Shown one piece after another: positions 18,021-27,257 of a stretch of DNA of 64,000 nt (position 1 is its first letter; every line of letters begins with the position of its first letter). The notes beneath the pieces are model-generated. The model searched no databases and was not told where the DNA came from. It saw only the letters and a program-made list of their open reading frames with translations. The position numbers and the translations under genes are program-made. Origin of the DNA: Blastopirellula marina (GTDB lineage Bacteria > Planctomycetota > Planctomycetia > Pirellulales > Pirellulaceae). The stretch spans positions 744,001-808,000 of the forward strand of contig NZ_PUHY01000015.1 in the NCBI RefSeq assembly GCF_002967765.1. Direction: 5' to 3'.

Positions 18021-19136
18021 TTGAAAAAGCTACGCCTTGCCTGTGTTGTTGGAGCACGTCCGAACTTCATGAAGATGGCGCCTTTGCTGCGCGCTTTCGA
18101 GGCCTATCCCCAAGTTGAAACCGTGCTCATTCATACAGGCCAGCACTACGATCGAAACCTGTCTGATGTCTTTTTTGAGGAACTCGGCATCAAGCACCCT
18201 GATGTTTCTTTGAATGTCGGTTCGGGAAGTCATGGCGTACAAACGGCTCAGATCATCGAGAAGATTGAACAAGTACTTCAGGACGCATCGGCGGAAGGAA
18301 CCCCTTTTGATCGTCTGATCGTTGTGGGCGATGTCAATTCGACAATGGCGGCGACGCTTGCTTCGGTTAAGTTGGGCATTCCTGTAGCGCACGTGGAGGC
18401 GGGACTGCGTAGTTTTGATCGCACGATGCCAGAAGAGATAAACCGAATCGTTACCGACGCGCTCTCAGACATGTTGCTCGTATCAGAGCCATCAGGGATC
18501 GAGAACCTAAAACAGGAAGGAAAGCCTGAAGAGCAACTGTATTTGGTAGGTAATGTAATGATCGATACGTTGATGCATCTTTTGCCAAAAGCAAGGCAGA
18601 GCGATGTTCTCTCGCGGTACGAATTGCAACCAAGTCAGTATGGACTGGTGACCTTGCATCGCCCCGCTAATGTCGATGATCCCAAGATTTTGGAATCGTT
18701 GCTTGATGTGCTGATTGATATCTCAAAACGTTTGAAGTTGATATTTCCAATTCATCCTCGTACCGAGAAACGTCTCACGGACTTCGGATTGCTTGATAAA
18801 GTCAAATCGGCCGATGCGATTGTGCTAGCGCCTCCTCTGGGCTATCTCGATTTCCTGGCATTGTCATCGCAGGCCAAAGTGATTGTGACCGACTCTGGTG
18901 GACTTCAAGAAGAAAGCACCGTCTTAGGCGTTCCATGTTTAACGCTCCGGCCAAACACCGAACGTCCCTGCACGACAGAAGGGGGGACAAGCACACTGAT
19001 TGGCAACGACGCTGCGCTGCTTAACCAGTGCTTGGAAGATGTGCTGGAGGGCCGTTACAAGAACGGGACGGCGCCCAAAGTATGGGATGGTAAAGCGGCG
19101 GAGCGGATTGCAAGCGTGATTGTGGAGCGGTGCTGA
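18021..19136 (+). CDS. wecB: UDP-N-acetylglucosamine 2-epimerase, non-hydrolysing
   Basis: 371 residues. It converts UDP-GlcNAc to UDP-ManNAc in the cytoplasm. The family blocks are present in order: VGARPNFMKMAPLLRAF, IHTGQHYD, VVGDVNSTMAA, HVEAGLRSFDRTMPEEINR, LHRPANVDD, IHPRTEK and TDSGGLQEE followed by RPNTERP. Catalytic Asp, Glu and His positions are all intact and the length is normal. TTG 18021 has GAAGAG seven bases upstream and gives a natural N terminus; TTG 18006 is an alternative. With the dehydrogenase at 28556 it could supply UDP-ManNAc or its uronate to this locus. Confidence 0.93.
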   Translation: MKKLRLACVVGARPNFMKMAPLLRAFEAYPQVETVLIHTGQHYDRNLSDVFFEELGIKHPDVSLNVGSGSHGVQTAQIIEKIEQVLQDASAEGTPFDRLIVVGDVNSTMAATLASVKLGIPVAHVEAGLRSFDRTMPEEINRIVTDALSDMLLVSEPSGIENLKQEGKPEEQLYLVGNVMIDTLMHLLPKARQSDVLSRYELQPSQYGLVTLHRPANVDDPKILESLLDVLIDISKRLKLIFPIHPRTEKRLTDFGLLDKVKSADAIVLAPPLGYLDFLALSSQAKVIVTDSGGLQEESTVLGVPCLTLRPNTERPCTTEGGTSTLIGNDAALLNQCLEDVLEGRYKNGTAPKVWDGKAAERIASVIVERC

Positions 19137-19539
19137 ATTTGATCGTTCAAGTCATTCGGCCGGCATATCTCTGGAATAGTGGCGTTTGCACAGGCGTGGA
19201 TTGACGAACATTCAACGGAATCTCGATCGAATTGATCGGTGTGCATTAACGCAAGATATATGACCCTTGGGGCAGAGTTAGCGGGGTGCCGTGCCGTTCC
19301 ACCCAAAATAGCGGAATTGGCCTACAAAAAGTCGCTCCATATCCCCTAGATTATTACGGCAAATATCAGGAAAACTCGATGAATACCGCCCCAATTCTGT
19401 TGACGAGGGCTTTGTAACCCTTACAATCACCCTAAAATGCACCGGCCTGACCGCCCAAAAGTCGGGGCTCAGTGCGCAACTTAAGAAGTCATCACGACGT
19501 GTCTAAATTTACGGTGTCTATTTCTTTGGAGATTAGGGC
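19137..19539. other. 403-bp leader region of a PEP-CTERM-like gene
   Basis: No gene is supported. The left part (19137-19395) shows nothing that I can name; a minus-strand frame there is likely chance. The right part carries a good sigma70-type promoter and a leader of about 105 bases before the ATG at 19540. Confidence 0.5.
19400..19427 (+). promoter_or_regulatory. Sigma70-type promoter
   Basis: TTGACG at 19400-19405 and TACAAT at 19422-19427, separated by 16 bp. Transcription would start near 19434, giving about 105 bases of leader for the PEP-CTERM-like gene. The boxes are close to consensus; activity is inferred. Confidence 0.6.
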
Positions 19540-20358
19540 ATGAAAAAAACTATGGCGATTTATAGCGCCGTTGCATTTGTGGCAGCGGTGCTATCACCAT
19601 TATCGGTCGAAGCCGGGTTCCTCCCGGGCTTTTCCGGTAATTCGGTGATGGGGATGCCAGGAGCATCGGGTGATGCTACTGTGAGTTTCTCCGTTTACGA
19701 AACTACGGATAGTGATTGGACGAACGACTTCGGCGTGCCGTTTCAATCTGCGATCACAGCACTAGGCGGTACATCGCTGGTGTCTGATGCATCGTATGTG
19801 TTTTTCTATCAGGTGGTGAACACGAATCCGAACCCGTCTGCTAACGATCCGCTCAGTAATTTCCGAGTGTCTTCCGCTTCCGAGTTCAACTCGTTCGGCA
19901 CCGTGAATGGTTTTGTGTTTAACGACGCGGACGGCGCGGTTGGACCAACTACGAATCCTTCGCTTGGGTCTTCTGCAAGCCCTATCGATATGGTTCTTGA
20001 TGGAGTCCCTTCCGAGTCTGGCGTTGTACCGAGTGGTAGTGGGTTCGCGGCTAACGGTTCGGCCGTCGGTGCACCTGGAATTACCGCATCGTATCTGTCC
20101 AGTGTTGACGAGTTGCGTTTTACACTTCCCAGCGTGGCCCCGAATGCCTATACGTCAATTTTGTTCGCGACGGTAAGCGGGAACTTCACGATTCCACCTG
20201 TTGTTTATGGCAAAGGCATGTCCCTGGACGGAGTCGCGACATATGGGGACATTCCAACTCCAACTCCAGTTCCTGCCGGTTTAGCCTTGTTGTTCACTGG
20301 TCTTCCTGGCGTATTAGGAATGTTCTTCTGGCGCCGTAAGCAAGCTGTAGCTGCTTAG
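19540..20358 (+). CDS. PEP-CTERM-like sorted surface protein
   Basis: 272 residues. Signal peptide at about 1-25 (MKKTMAIYSAVAFVAAVLSP...VEA). The mature part is Gly/Ser/Asn-rich with no cysteine and looks like a beta-rich extracellular domain. The C terminus has the exosortase-signal layout: short motif TPVPAG, a hydrophobic helix (LALLFTGLPGVLGMFFW) and the basic cluster RRKQ. The usual VPEP motif is replaced by VPA, so it is a variant. An exosortase would cut and anchor it to the envelope or polymer. It has its own promoter and a strong terminator, so it is a single-gene unit beside the TPR protein gene. Confidence 0.82.
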   Translation: MKKTMAIYSAVAFVAAVLSPLSVEAGFLPGFSGNSVMGMPGASGDATVSFSVYETTDSDWTNDFGVPFQSAITALGGTSLVSDASYVFFYQVVNTNPNPSANDPLSNFRVSSASEFNSFGTVNGFVFNDADGAVGPTTNPSLGSSASPIDMVLDGVPSESGVVPSGSGFAANGSAVGAPGITASYLSSVDELRFTLPSVAPNAYTSILFATVSGNFTIPPVVYGKGMSLDGVATYGDIPTPTPVPAGLALLFTGLPGVLGMFFWRRKQAVAA

Positions 20359-20389
20359 TGGGTCTTGCCAGGTTTGAGTTAAATCGATT

Positions 20390-20423
20390 AGCGGCCTGCC
20401 TTATTTGGCAGGCCGCTTTTTTT
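20390..20423 (+). terminator. Strong rho-independent terminator
   Basis: GCGGCCTGCC at 20391-20400 pairs perfectly with GGCAGGCCGC at 20407-20416 (an A-T pair extends it), loop of six bases, then seven T. It closes the PEP-CTERM-like gene. Confidence 0.92.
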
Positions 20424-20536
20424 ATTTGTTTAGTGATTCATTAATGTGAGAGTATCATCGAGTCAGGCATGATTCGATGAAGTAAGACGAATCATCTATT
20501 CAGATGTGCGTCATCGAGAATTCACAGTTACGTTGT

Positions 20537-20547
20537 CACACAGTGTG
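20537..20547. promoter_or_regulatory. Short palindrome upstream of the TPR gene
   Basis: CACAC A GTGTG, 59 bp before the ATG at 20606, next to a TTGTCA box. It may be an operator in the promoter of the TPR protein gene. No clear -10 box is present, so this is tentative. Confidence 0.25.
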
Positions 20548-20605
20548 CATGTGACTGAGTTAAGATCTTTCACCTAAACGTCCTTTGGTAGTGCGGCCTT
20601 GGATT

Positions 20606-23600
20606 ATGAGAACGCTCAATATTCGTCTCCTGCTGATGCTTCTTGCTGGGGTTGTCGTATTCGGAGGCATCTTTCACGGGATTCATCTTTATCAAAGCTC
20701 TAAGCTGGGCGATGCCTTCTTGCGAGCTGCCGAGCGTGCGAAAGCAGAAGAAGACTATTCCGGCGCGATTCAGAACATTCAGAAGTACATCGTTCTCAAG
20801 CCCAACGACCCCGAAGCGCTTGCCGAGTTAGGGCTGTTGTTGTCAACCTATGGCAATGCGAAGCAAGCGTTTTTCACGTTAGAACGCGCACTACGCAGGG
20901 ATGAAACGCGAACGGATGTCCGACGTGAGCTCGTTTCGGTGGCCGTCAAGGTAGGTCGTTATTCCGATGCGCAGACACATCTCAGCGATTATCTGCTGAA
21001 GGAGTCTCCCAAGGATGGAGAACTACTGCTTCTACTCGCACGTTGCCAGTTTGCCTCAGGAGAATATTCGAAGGCAGCGAATTCACTTGACTCAGCTATC
21101 GAAAACGCTCCCTCACTGCTTGAAGCTTATCATTTGCAGGTCCAGATTCTACGCGGTCCACTAGAGAGAAGATCTGCGGCACTCGACGTTTTAGATCAAA
21201 TGGTGGAGGCGAATCCCGCTTCAATTGAGGCCTACGTCACACGTGGCGAATATCTATTGCAACACAAGAACGAACCAGAGGTATTAGCTGCCTACTCCGA
21301 TGTCGGAAACGAGGAAGATGGGACGCTCGGCTATGAACCAGCCGTTATCTCGCAAGCAGCAAGCGATTCTCAAAAAGCATTAGAACTGGATTCCGAGAGC
21401 CTCGGGGCGAATCTATTGGCCGCCCGGTGTGCCCAGGCAGAAAAGAGATTCGAAGAGGCAAATGGCTATCTGACTAAGGCGATGCAGCTCTTCCCGAATT
21501 TTCCCATCACCTACACGATTCTCGCAGAATTAGAGATTCAGCAGGATGACACCGAGGGCGCGATTGAGTGGCTCAATAAGGGGATCAACGTTGTCGATGA
21601 AAAGTCGGATTTGCTCTGGAACTTGGCGAATATCCTTATTGATCAAGGAAAGATCGATCAGGCAAATGATGCCATCAATCAGCTTGCGAATACGGAACAT
21701 CCCAAGTCTACGGTTAACTTTTTAAGGGCGCGCCTTGCCGTATCTAAGGGAGAGTGGCTGGCTGCGGTACGCCAATTGGAACCATTGCGTCCGGCGCTGA
21801 CACAGTGGCCGGACTTGGCAAAGCAAGTCGAATTTCAATTGGGAACTTGTTATCGACAATTAGGTAAGACGGATCTCCAGCTAACCGCCTTTCGCCGTGC
21901 CGCGACCATCGATCCATTCTGGCTGCCCGCCCGTCTTGGTGTTGCTCAAGGTCTCTTAGCGTTAGGGCGTATCGACGAAGCATATCAAGAATTCGAGTAT
22001 GCGGTCCGTTTGCCAGGTGCAACTACGCTGGTGTTGTTAGACTTGGCACGCTTGAATATTCTTCGCAACCTGCAACGCAATCCAGATCAGCGGAACTGGG
22101 AAGCAAGTGAGCAAATTCTCTCCAGTATCGAAAAAGGCACACCGAACTCAATCGCCGTGCCAATCCTTCGTGCCGAGATGCTCGTCGCGAAAGGGGAGAC
22201 TCAGAATGCTGAGCAGGTCCTCATGGAAGCCAAGAATACGCATCCAGATGAAGCGGACCTTTGGATGACATTGGTTGCCCTGGCATTACGCCGAAATGAG
22301 CTTAGTAAGGCGGAATCCATTCTCGACGATGCAAAGCAGCAGCTGGGTGATGGTCCGGCCCTTCGACTGGCGGAAGGACGTCTTGCCGCGTTATCAAATA
22401 AAGAAACTGCTGGGGATAAGCTGAGGACGCTCGCCGATAATGTCAATGATTTTGATCCATCAGAAGTTTTGCTTTTGACCCGAGGGCTTGCCAATCTTGC
22501 ACTAGCAATCAGTGATTTCGAATTGGCGGAAGAGTTATGCGTTGAACTGTCGAAATTGGATCCGAACAACTTGTCTATTCAGCTCTTACTTTTTGACTTA
22601 GCGCTTTTGGGAGATCGTAAATCGATCTTAGAAGAAGCACTTGGGTCGATTAAACGCATCGAAGGTGATGGACCTTTGTGGCGTTATGGAGAGGCCGTTC
22701 GACTTACCGTAGAGGGCCGAGGCGAGGATGGAGATGCGAGCGCGTTGGCTACTGCCGAAATACATCTCGCCGAGGCTAGAATTTCGCGGCCATCTTGGTC
22801 TCGAATTCCGCTGTTGATGGCGGAGATCGATGACATGCAAGACGATACGGATAACGCCGTGCGGCATTATCTTGAGGCGATCGAGCTTGGAGAGCGTAAT
22901 CCCAAGGCAATCAGTCGACTCGTTAGTTTGCTATATAAGCAAAAACGTTACGTCGAAGCAGATCAGGTCATCCGAAGACTACAAGAACAGAAGAGCCCAT
23001 TCTCTGGCGACATGGTCAGAATGGCTGCGGATATTTCGCTGAGGCTTGATGATTTTGATCGAGCAATCGAGATTGCTCAGGAAGCTGCTGAGAACTCTAG
23101 CGAATTCCGAGATCATTTGTGGCTCGCACAAGTGTTGGGCGTATTAGGTCGCGACGAGGAGTCTGAGGCGAAGTTTCGTTATGCGATTGAATTGGCGCCT
23201 GATACGCCCGACGTATGGATTGGTTACGTGGGATTTCTTGCCAGAAGTGGCCAAGAGGCAAAGGCTCAGCAGGTGATTGCAGAAGCGGAAAAGAGACTTC
23301 CACCCGATCAAGTTGCTTTAACTCTTGCATCCTGTTTTGAATCTCTAAAACAGCTTGAATCGGCAGAGCAGCAATATAAGGAAGCGATTGGGGAAGCCCC
23401 CAGCGATATTCAAGTCTTGCGGAGAATTGCAGGTTTTTATCTAAGCCAAGGCAACGCCGCCGCAGCACTTCCATACCTCGAAAAGATCATCGCTCAAAGT
23501 GATCAAGCAAATGATGAAGATCTGGTTTGGAGTCGTCGTAATTTGGCGATCTTAGTTGGAACGAAGGGCGATCGTTTAGGTTTCGAGCGTGCCATGTCGC

Positions 23601-24913
23601 TGCTTGATACGAACTTGGACTACGATCCGAAGTCACTTGCTGACATGCGTGCGAAAGCGATCATCCTTGCCAATCGTGGTGAAAGCAAGGAACGTACTCT
23701 TGCCATTCAATTACTGGAGCAAGTTGTCAGGCAGCAGTCAGAACCATCCGAAAGCGATATTTTCCTTTTAGCGAATCTTCACATCTCCGAATCGGAGTAT
23801 CTAGCGAAGATCAAGCATCAGCCCGCCGATGCCGCGTTGGAATGGAGAAAGGCGAGGCGACATATGCAAGGTTTGCTCGCAGCGAACCCAAATGAAGCTC
23901 GCTACGTTCAGACCTATGTGGATGCATTGTTGAGGCAAGGCGAGAATCATGAAGCTGGATTATGGTTTGATCAACTCAAGTCCATTAGTTCAAGCGAAAT
24001 CACTCTCCTGGGACTTCAAGTTCGTGTTCTTATCGCCAATAAACGATTTGAAGATGTCGTTCAGGTTCTCGAAGATAAAACGCAGCACCTGTCTAAGGAC
24101 GGTTCTCAAGATGTCGTCGCGACCATATCTTTGGGGCAATTGTTAGAGGTCGCTGGAACAAGGCTCGAAAAGCTAGAGAAAAGTGAGGAGGCCACGAAAC
24201 TTTTCAACCAGTCCGAAAAACTGTACGCCAGTGTTATTGACTCCGAGAAGAGTGACCCTCTCGTTCTCGCTGGTTTCCTGGCTCGCCGTCAAAGATTCGA
24301 CGAAGCGATTCAGGCGGCAACGAAAGAGTTAAGTCAAGCGACGCCAGAACAAATCGCTAACTTTGCGGTGAACATTTCGCAGCAAGGTAAGGACTTTAAT
24401 AATCTAGAGCAGTTCCTCAACCAAGGACTGTCCGAGCATAAGAATGCGGCACCAATCTTGTCCGTTCTCGCGGATGTTCATATCGGGCAGGGTCGGTATT
24501 CGGAGGCAGAAAAGGACTATCGCAAAATGCTTGCCGATAATCCCAACAATGTCGTTGTCTTGAATAATTTGGCATTTCTCTTGGCTCTTCGAGAGCAGAA
24601 TCCAGTGGATGCTAAGCAATTCATTGAGAAGGCAATAGACTTAGCCGGACCTCGTGCTGCTTTGCTTGATACTCGCGGAGTTGTTCTTTCTGCTATCGGC
24701 GAACATCTGAATGCGGTCGCAGATTTGCAGAAGGCCGTGGCGGAAAACCCATCGGCTAATCGACTTTTCCATCTTGCCGTTGCGCTGCAGCGTGCTGGAA
24801 ACAAAAAAGCAGCCGCGGATGTTTTGTTGAAAGCGAAAGAACGAGGCCTGACTCCCGAGGACTTCTCTCCTCTTGAGCAAGATCTGCTGAGAAAGCTCGA
24901 GTCAACCCTTTGA
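20606..24913 (+). CDS. Giant TPR-repeat protein, PEP-CTERM system PrsT-like
   Basis: 1,435 residues from ATG 20606; in-frame TTG/GTG codons before it have no ribosome-binding site. One membrane segment near the start (LLLMLLAGVVVFGGIFHG) is followed almost entirely by tetratricopeptide repeats, seen as repeated A-x-x-x-x-x-x-A-x-x-x-P spacing such as YSGAIQNIQKYIVLKPNDPEAL and YSEAEKDYRKMLADNPNN. The protein is thus a periplasmic solenoid held to the inner membrane. TPR proteins of this size accompany exosortase/exopolysaccharide loci (PrsT type) and are thought to guide polymer or assemble export parts; BcsC and AlgK use TPRs the same way. It is followed by the Wza-type gene, which fits a trans-envelope export machine. 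Confidence 0.8.
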   Translation: MRTLNIRLLLMLLAGVVVFGGIFHGIHLYQSSKLGDAFLRAAERAKAEEDYSGAIQNIQKYIVLKPNDPEALAELGLLLSTYGNAKQAFFTLERALRRDETRTDVRRELVSVAVKVGRYSDAQTHLSDYLLKESPKDGELLLLLARCQFASGEYSKAANSLDSAIENAPSLLEAYHLQVQILRGPLERRSAALDVLDQMVEANPASIEAYVTRGEYLLQHKNEPEVLAAYSDVGNEEDGTLGYEPAVISQAASDSQKALELDSESLGANLLAARCAQAEKRFEEANGYLTKAMQLFPNFPITYTILAELEIQQDDTEGAIEWLNKGINVVDEKSDLLWNLANILIDQGKIDQANDAINQLANTEHPKSTVNFLRARLAVSKGEWLAAVRQLEPLRPALTQWPDLAKQVEFQLGTCYRQLGKTDLQLTAFRRAATIDPFWLPARLGVAQGLLALGRIDEAYQEFEYAVRLPGATTLVLLDLARLNILRNLQRNPDQRNWEASEQILSSIEKGTPNSIAVPILRAEMLVAKGETQNAEQVLMEAKNTHPDEADLWMTLVALALRRNELSKAESILDDAKQQLGDGPALRLAEGRLAALSNKETAGDKLRTLADNVNDFDPSEVLLLTRGLANLALAISDFELAEELCVELSKLDPNNLSIQLLLFDLALLGDRKSILEEALGSIKRIEGDGPLWRYGEAVRLTVEGRGEDGDASALATAEIHLAEARISRPSWSRIPLLMAEIDDMQDDTDNAVRHYLEAIELGERNPKAISRLVSLLYKQKRYVEADQVIRRLQEQKSPFSGDMVRMAADISLRLDDFDRAIEIAQEAAENSSEFRDHLWLAQVLGVLGRDEESEAKFRYAIELAPDTPDVWIGYVGFLARSGQEAKAQQVIAEAEKRLPPDQVALTLASCFESLKQLESAEQQYKEAIGEAPSDIQVLRRIAGFYLSQGNAAAALPYLEKIIAQSDQANDEDLVWSRRNLAILVGTKGDRLGFERAMSLLDTNLDYDPKSLADMRAKAIILANRGESKERTLAIQLLEQVVRQQSEPSESDIFLLANLHISESEYLAKIKHQPADAALEWRKARRHMQGLLAANPNEARYVQTYVDALLRQGENHEAGLWFDQLKSISSSEITLLGLQVRVLIANKRFEDVVQVLEDKTQHLSKDGSQDVVATISLGQLLEVAGTRLEKLEKSEEATKLFNQSEKLYASVIDSEKSDPLVLAGFLARRQRFDEAIQAATKELSQATPEQIANFAVNISQQGKDFNNLEQFLNQGLSEHKNAAPILSVLADVHIGQGRYSEAEKDYRKMLADNPNNVVVLNNLAFLLALREQNPVDAKQFIEKAIDLAGPRAALLDTRGVVLSAIGEHLNAVADLQKAVAENPSANRLFHLAVALQRAGNKKAAADVLLKAKERGLTPEDFSPLEQDLLRKLESTL

Positions 24914-24984
24914 TGTTGTGTTTCATCACCAACTAGTTCGATCGCGCATTAGCGTAAGGCAAACGCCTTGTTGCATGCGGTGCT

Positions 24985-25011
24985 GGCAGTGCAGGCAGTG
25001 CAGGCAGTGCA
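24985..25011 (+). repeat. Three tandem copies of a 9-bp unit
   Basis: GGCAGTGCA occurs three times head to tail at 24985-24993, 24994-25002 and 25003-25011, with a partial fourth unit after. It lies between the TPR and Wza-type genes. Nine bases do not change the frame if translated, but no supported gene covers it. It may be variable in copy number. Confidence 0.85.
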
Positions 25012-25136
25012 GGTGCGTAATTTCAGGTCATAATGCGTGGTAACAGCGAGGATCCTCTGCTCTGACCGATGGGGGGATGCCGATACGAGTAAAGCCGTTT
25101 CTCCCCCACCGTTGGTAACAATCTCTAGAGGCATGG

Positions 25137-26216
25137 ATGTCCTTGATGAGACTCGCGATTCCCATAATCCTGATCATAGCCAGCATCGTTGGATGTGCCA
25201 CGACTCCTCAAACGAGTTTAGGGCCAGGTCCAGGCGAAGGTATGGTACTCTCCGAGGCAACCTATGCGAATGGGCCAATGCCTCGTGAACTAGACAAGGT
25301 ATCGCTTCCGACCTATACGGTAGCCCCGCCTGATATTCTCGTTATCAACGCGATCAACTTGGTGCCTAAAGCCCCCTATCAACTCATGATGGGCGATGTG
25401 GTCGCCGTTTCCGTATCAGGAACGCTGCCCGATGCACCGATCGAAAACGCCTTTCCAATTGGAATCGGTGGAACTATCGACTTAGGCATGCCATACGGCA
25501 AGGTCCGTGTCGTCAACAAGACTGTCGAAGAGGTCGAAGCAATTGTTACTGAGCATTTGCGAATGTCACTCCAAAATCCTCAGGTAACGGTTTCGCTTCT
25601 TCAAACGGGAGCGATGCAGCAAATTACTGGTGAGCATCTGGTTGGACCGGATGGCACAGTGAACTTAGGCGTCTATGGTACGGTTCGAGTTGTCGGATGT
25701 ACTGTCGGAGAGGCTCGGTATATGATCGAGAACCATCTCTCAGCATTCCTGGAACAACCGCAAGTTGCTGTCGATGTCTTCGCGTACAACAGTAAGGTCT
25801 ACTACATCGTTACTGAAGGAGCAGGACTCGGAGACGGCGTCTATCGTTTTCCAGTCACTGGTAACGAAACCGTGCTCGACGCTGTGTCCAACATTAATGG
25901 ACTAAACCAAGTCGCGTCGAAACGTATCTGGATCGCCCGCCCGGCACCTCTTGGTGGAGAAGTTCAGATATTACCAGTCGATTGGACTGGAATAACGGCC
26001 CAGGCCGCTACCACCACAAATTACCAATTAATGCCTGGTGATCGACTGTTTATTGCCGAAGACAAAATTGTCGCCTGGGACAATCACATGGCCAAACTGT
26101 TCGCTCCTCTGGAACGAATTATGGGCTTCACTCTCCTGGGAACGAATACTGCTACTCGGCTTAGTGGCAGGGTGTTGCAAGGCGGTGGTAATCCTCGCTC
26201 AAGCTCTGGTTTCTAG
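25137..26216 (+). CDS. Wza-type polysaccharide export lipoprotein
   Basis: 359 residues, ATG 25137 with AGAGG five bases upstream. A lipoprotein signal peptide ends at IIASIVGC (Cys about residue 20). The Poly_export domain follows (YTVAPPDILVINAINLVPK, then PYQLMMGDVVAVSVSG), with two SLBB-like segments (GPDGTVNLGVYGTVRVVGCTV and the region near 225-290). It should form the outer-membrane channel of capsule or exopolysaccharide export. The repeated DG-x-I/V-x-L-G pattern is typical. No Wzc/BY-kinase or Wzx gene is visible in this window. Co-directional with the TPR gene and the lipoprotein gene after it. Confidence 0.88.
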   Translation: MSLMRLAIPIILIIASIVGCATTPQTSLGPGPGEGMVLSEATYANGPMPRELDKVSLPTYTVAPPDILVINAINLVPKAPYQLMMGDVVAVSVSGTLPDAPIENAFPIGIGGTIDLGMPYGKVRVVNKTVEEVEAIVTEHLRMSLQNPQVTVSLLQTGAMQQITGEHLVGPDGTVNLGVYGTVRVVGCTVGEARYMIENHLSAFLEQPQVAVDVFAYNSKVYYIVTEGAGLGDGVYRFPVTGNETVLDAVSNINGLNQVASKRIWIARPAPLGGEVQILPVDWTGITAQAATTTNYQLMPGDRLFIAEDKIVAWDNHMAKLFAPLERIMGFTLLGTNTATRLSGRVLQGGGNPRSSSGF

Positions 26217-26258
26217 TTGGACGGATTGTTAGACGAAGAGCCTGAAGGTTAGGTCAAC

Positions 26259-26720
26259 ATGCAGAGTATTTGGTTAAAAATCAAACCGCCGGCACGAATG
26301 TCTAGGGCCTTGGTCGTTGCTGGACTTGCAAGCATCTTGCTTCTCGGAGGGTGTCGTCATTTTCCTCAGCCGTGGAGGAGCACCCACGCGACTTGGATGA
26401 ACGCAACTGCCCTTGATGTGATTCCACCAAAGTCTGCCGCATGTCCGCGTGTCACGCAGCCCTACTGTGTTGATTCCATGTATTACGGACACTACGGCGA
26501 TTGCTGGCGTAGGTGGCCGGAAGGTTGGCAACAATGTCGGCCTAACGAATGCTACTATCCGGCGATTCAAGCTGGCGAGATCGAGCATATTGTCGAAGTC
26601 GAAGAACCTGAAGTCGTTGATACACCGAAGGTAGCTGACGAACCAAAGTCAACAATGATGCCACCGGTAGGCGAAATTGTCGTGCCACGACTCGAGTCCG
26701 TCTCCCCAAGTGACATGTAG
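26259..26720 (+). CDS. Small lipoprotein with YYGHYGDCWRRWPEGW motif
   Basis: 153 residues. A signal peptide ends at the lipobox LLLGGC (Cys about residue 32), so it is probably lipid-anchored. The mid part has MYYGHYGDCWRRWPEGWQQC, a Tyr/Trp-rich motif that I recognise from many planctomycete exported proteins of unknown function. The tail is acidic and Pro-rich (EVEEPEVVDTPKVADEPK), like a spacer across the periplasm. Starts 42 bp after the export gene, same strand. Cysteines at about 75, 86 and 90 could form a disulfide. No activity can be assigned. Confidence 0.75.
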   Translation: MQSIWLKIKPPARMSRALVVAGLASILLLGGCRHFPQPWRSTHATWMNATALDVIPPKSAACPRVTQPYCVDSMYYGHYGDCWRRWPEGWQQCRPNECYYPAIQAGEIEHIVEVEEPEVVDTPKVADEPKSTMMPPVGEIVVPRLESVSPSDM

Positions 26721-26842
26721 GACTCATTGATTCGAGGCAGGCTGGGCGAGGCGGGGCAATAATTTCCTTGATTGCCGCAGATTAGTCGCCAAAATAATTT
26801 AGTAGGTCGTCAAGCGAAACTGATCACGTCAGAAGAGGCTTT

Positions 26843-27229
26843 GTGATTGTCATGAAACGAAATCTAATCGTCCACCTTTTGGCGTGTCTCTTGGTATGTT
26901 CGTCCATGGCAGGGATCGTGTCTGCCCAGTTTCCCTATAAAAGCCAGGGTAGCGTTTACACGCCTTCTAAGTCTCCGTTGCCTATTTACTTGCAGTATTT
27001 CCGAACGGACGTGGGTGTCACCGATCCGTACAACAACTTTGTACGACCACGTGAAGAACTGCGGAGAACGTTACAAGCTCAGCAAACACGAATTAACTAT
27101 TTGCAAGCTGAGCAACAAACCATGTTGCAGAATCAGCGTCAGGGTGGTGTCACTTCGATTGCCCCGACTGGCTCAGCTTCGCAGTACTTCAATTATTTGC
27201 ATTACTATCCTGGCTTGAGCAACCGATAG
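26843..27229 (+). CDS. Small exported protein with coiled-coil-like Gln-rich tail
   Basis: 128 residues from GTG 26843 with GAGG four bases upstream; ATG 26852 gives a shorter, equally good signal peptide (MKRNLIVHLLACLLVCSSMAG...SAQ). The mature protein has a Pro/Tyr-rich part and a stretch of charged and Gln-rich residues (EELRRTLQAQQTRINYLQAE), likely helical, about residues 72-100. It ends in Tyr-rich sequence NYLHYYPGL. No family recognised. It closes the + strand run and lies end to end with the glycosidase gene; AATTGATCAATT, a perfect palindrome, sits between the two at 27241-27252. Confidence 0.7.
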   Translation: MIVMKRNLIVHLLACLLVCSSMAGIVSAQFPYKSQGSVYTPSKSPLPIYLQYFRTDVGVTDPYNNFVRPREELRRTLQAQQTRINYLQAEQQTMLQNQRQGGVTSIAPTGSASQYFNYLHYYPGLSNR

Positions 27230-27240
27230 AAGAGCGGCTC

Positions 27241-27252
27241 AATTGATCAATT
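27241..27252. terminator. 12-bp palindrome between convergent genes
   Basis: AATTGATCAATT lies in the 28-bp gap between genes ending at 27229 (+) and 27258 (-). It may help end transcription from both sides, but it has no long stem or T tract. Confidence 0.25.
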
Positions 27253-27257
27253 ACCGG

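Noticed and set aside
20406-20605. Clear promoter for the TPR gene
   Set aside because: TTGTCA is present but no -10 box at an acceptable distance could be found.
24985-25011. Possible CRISPR array
   Set aside because: Repeats are 9 bp and contiguous with no spacers.
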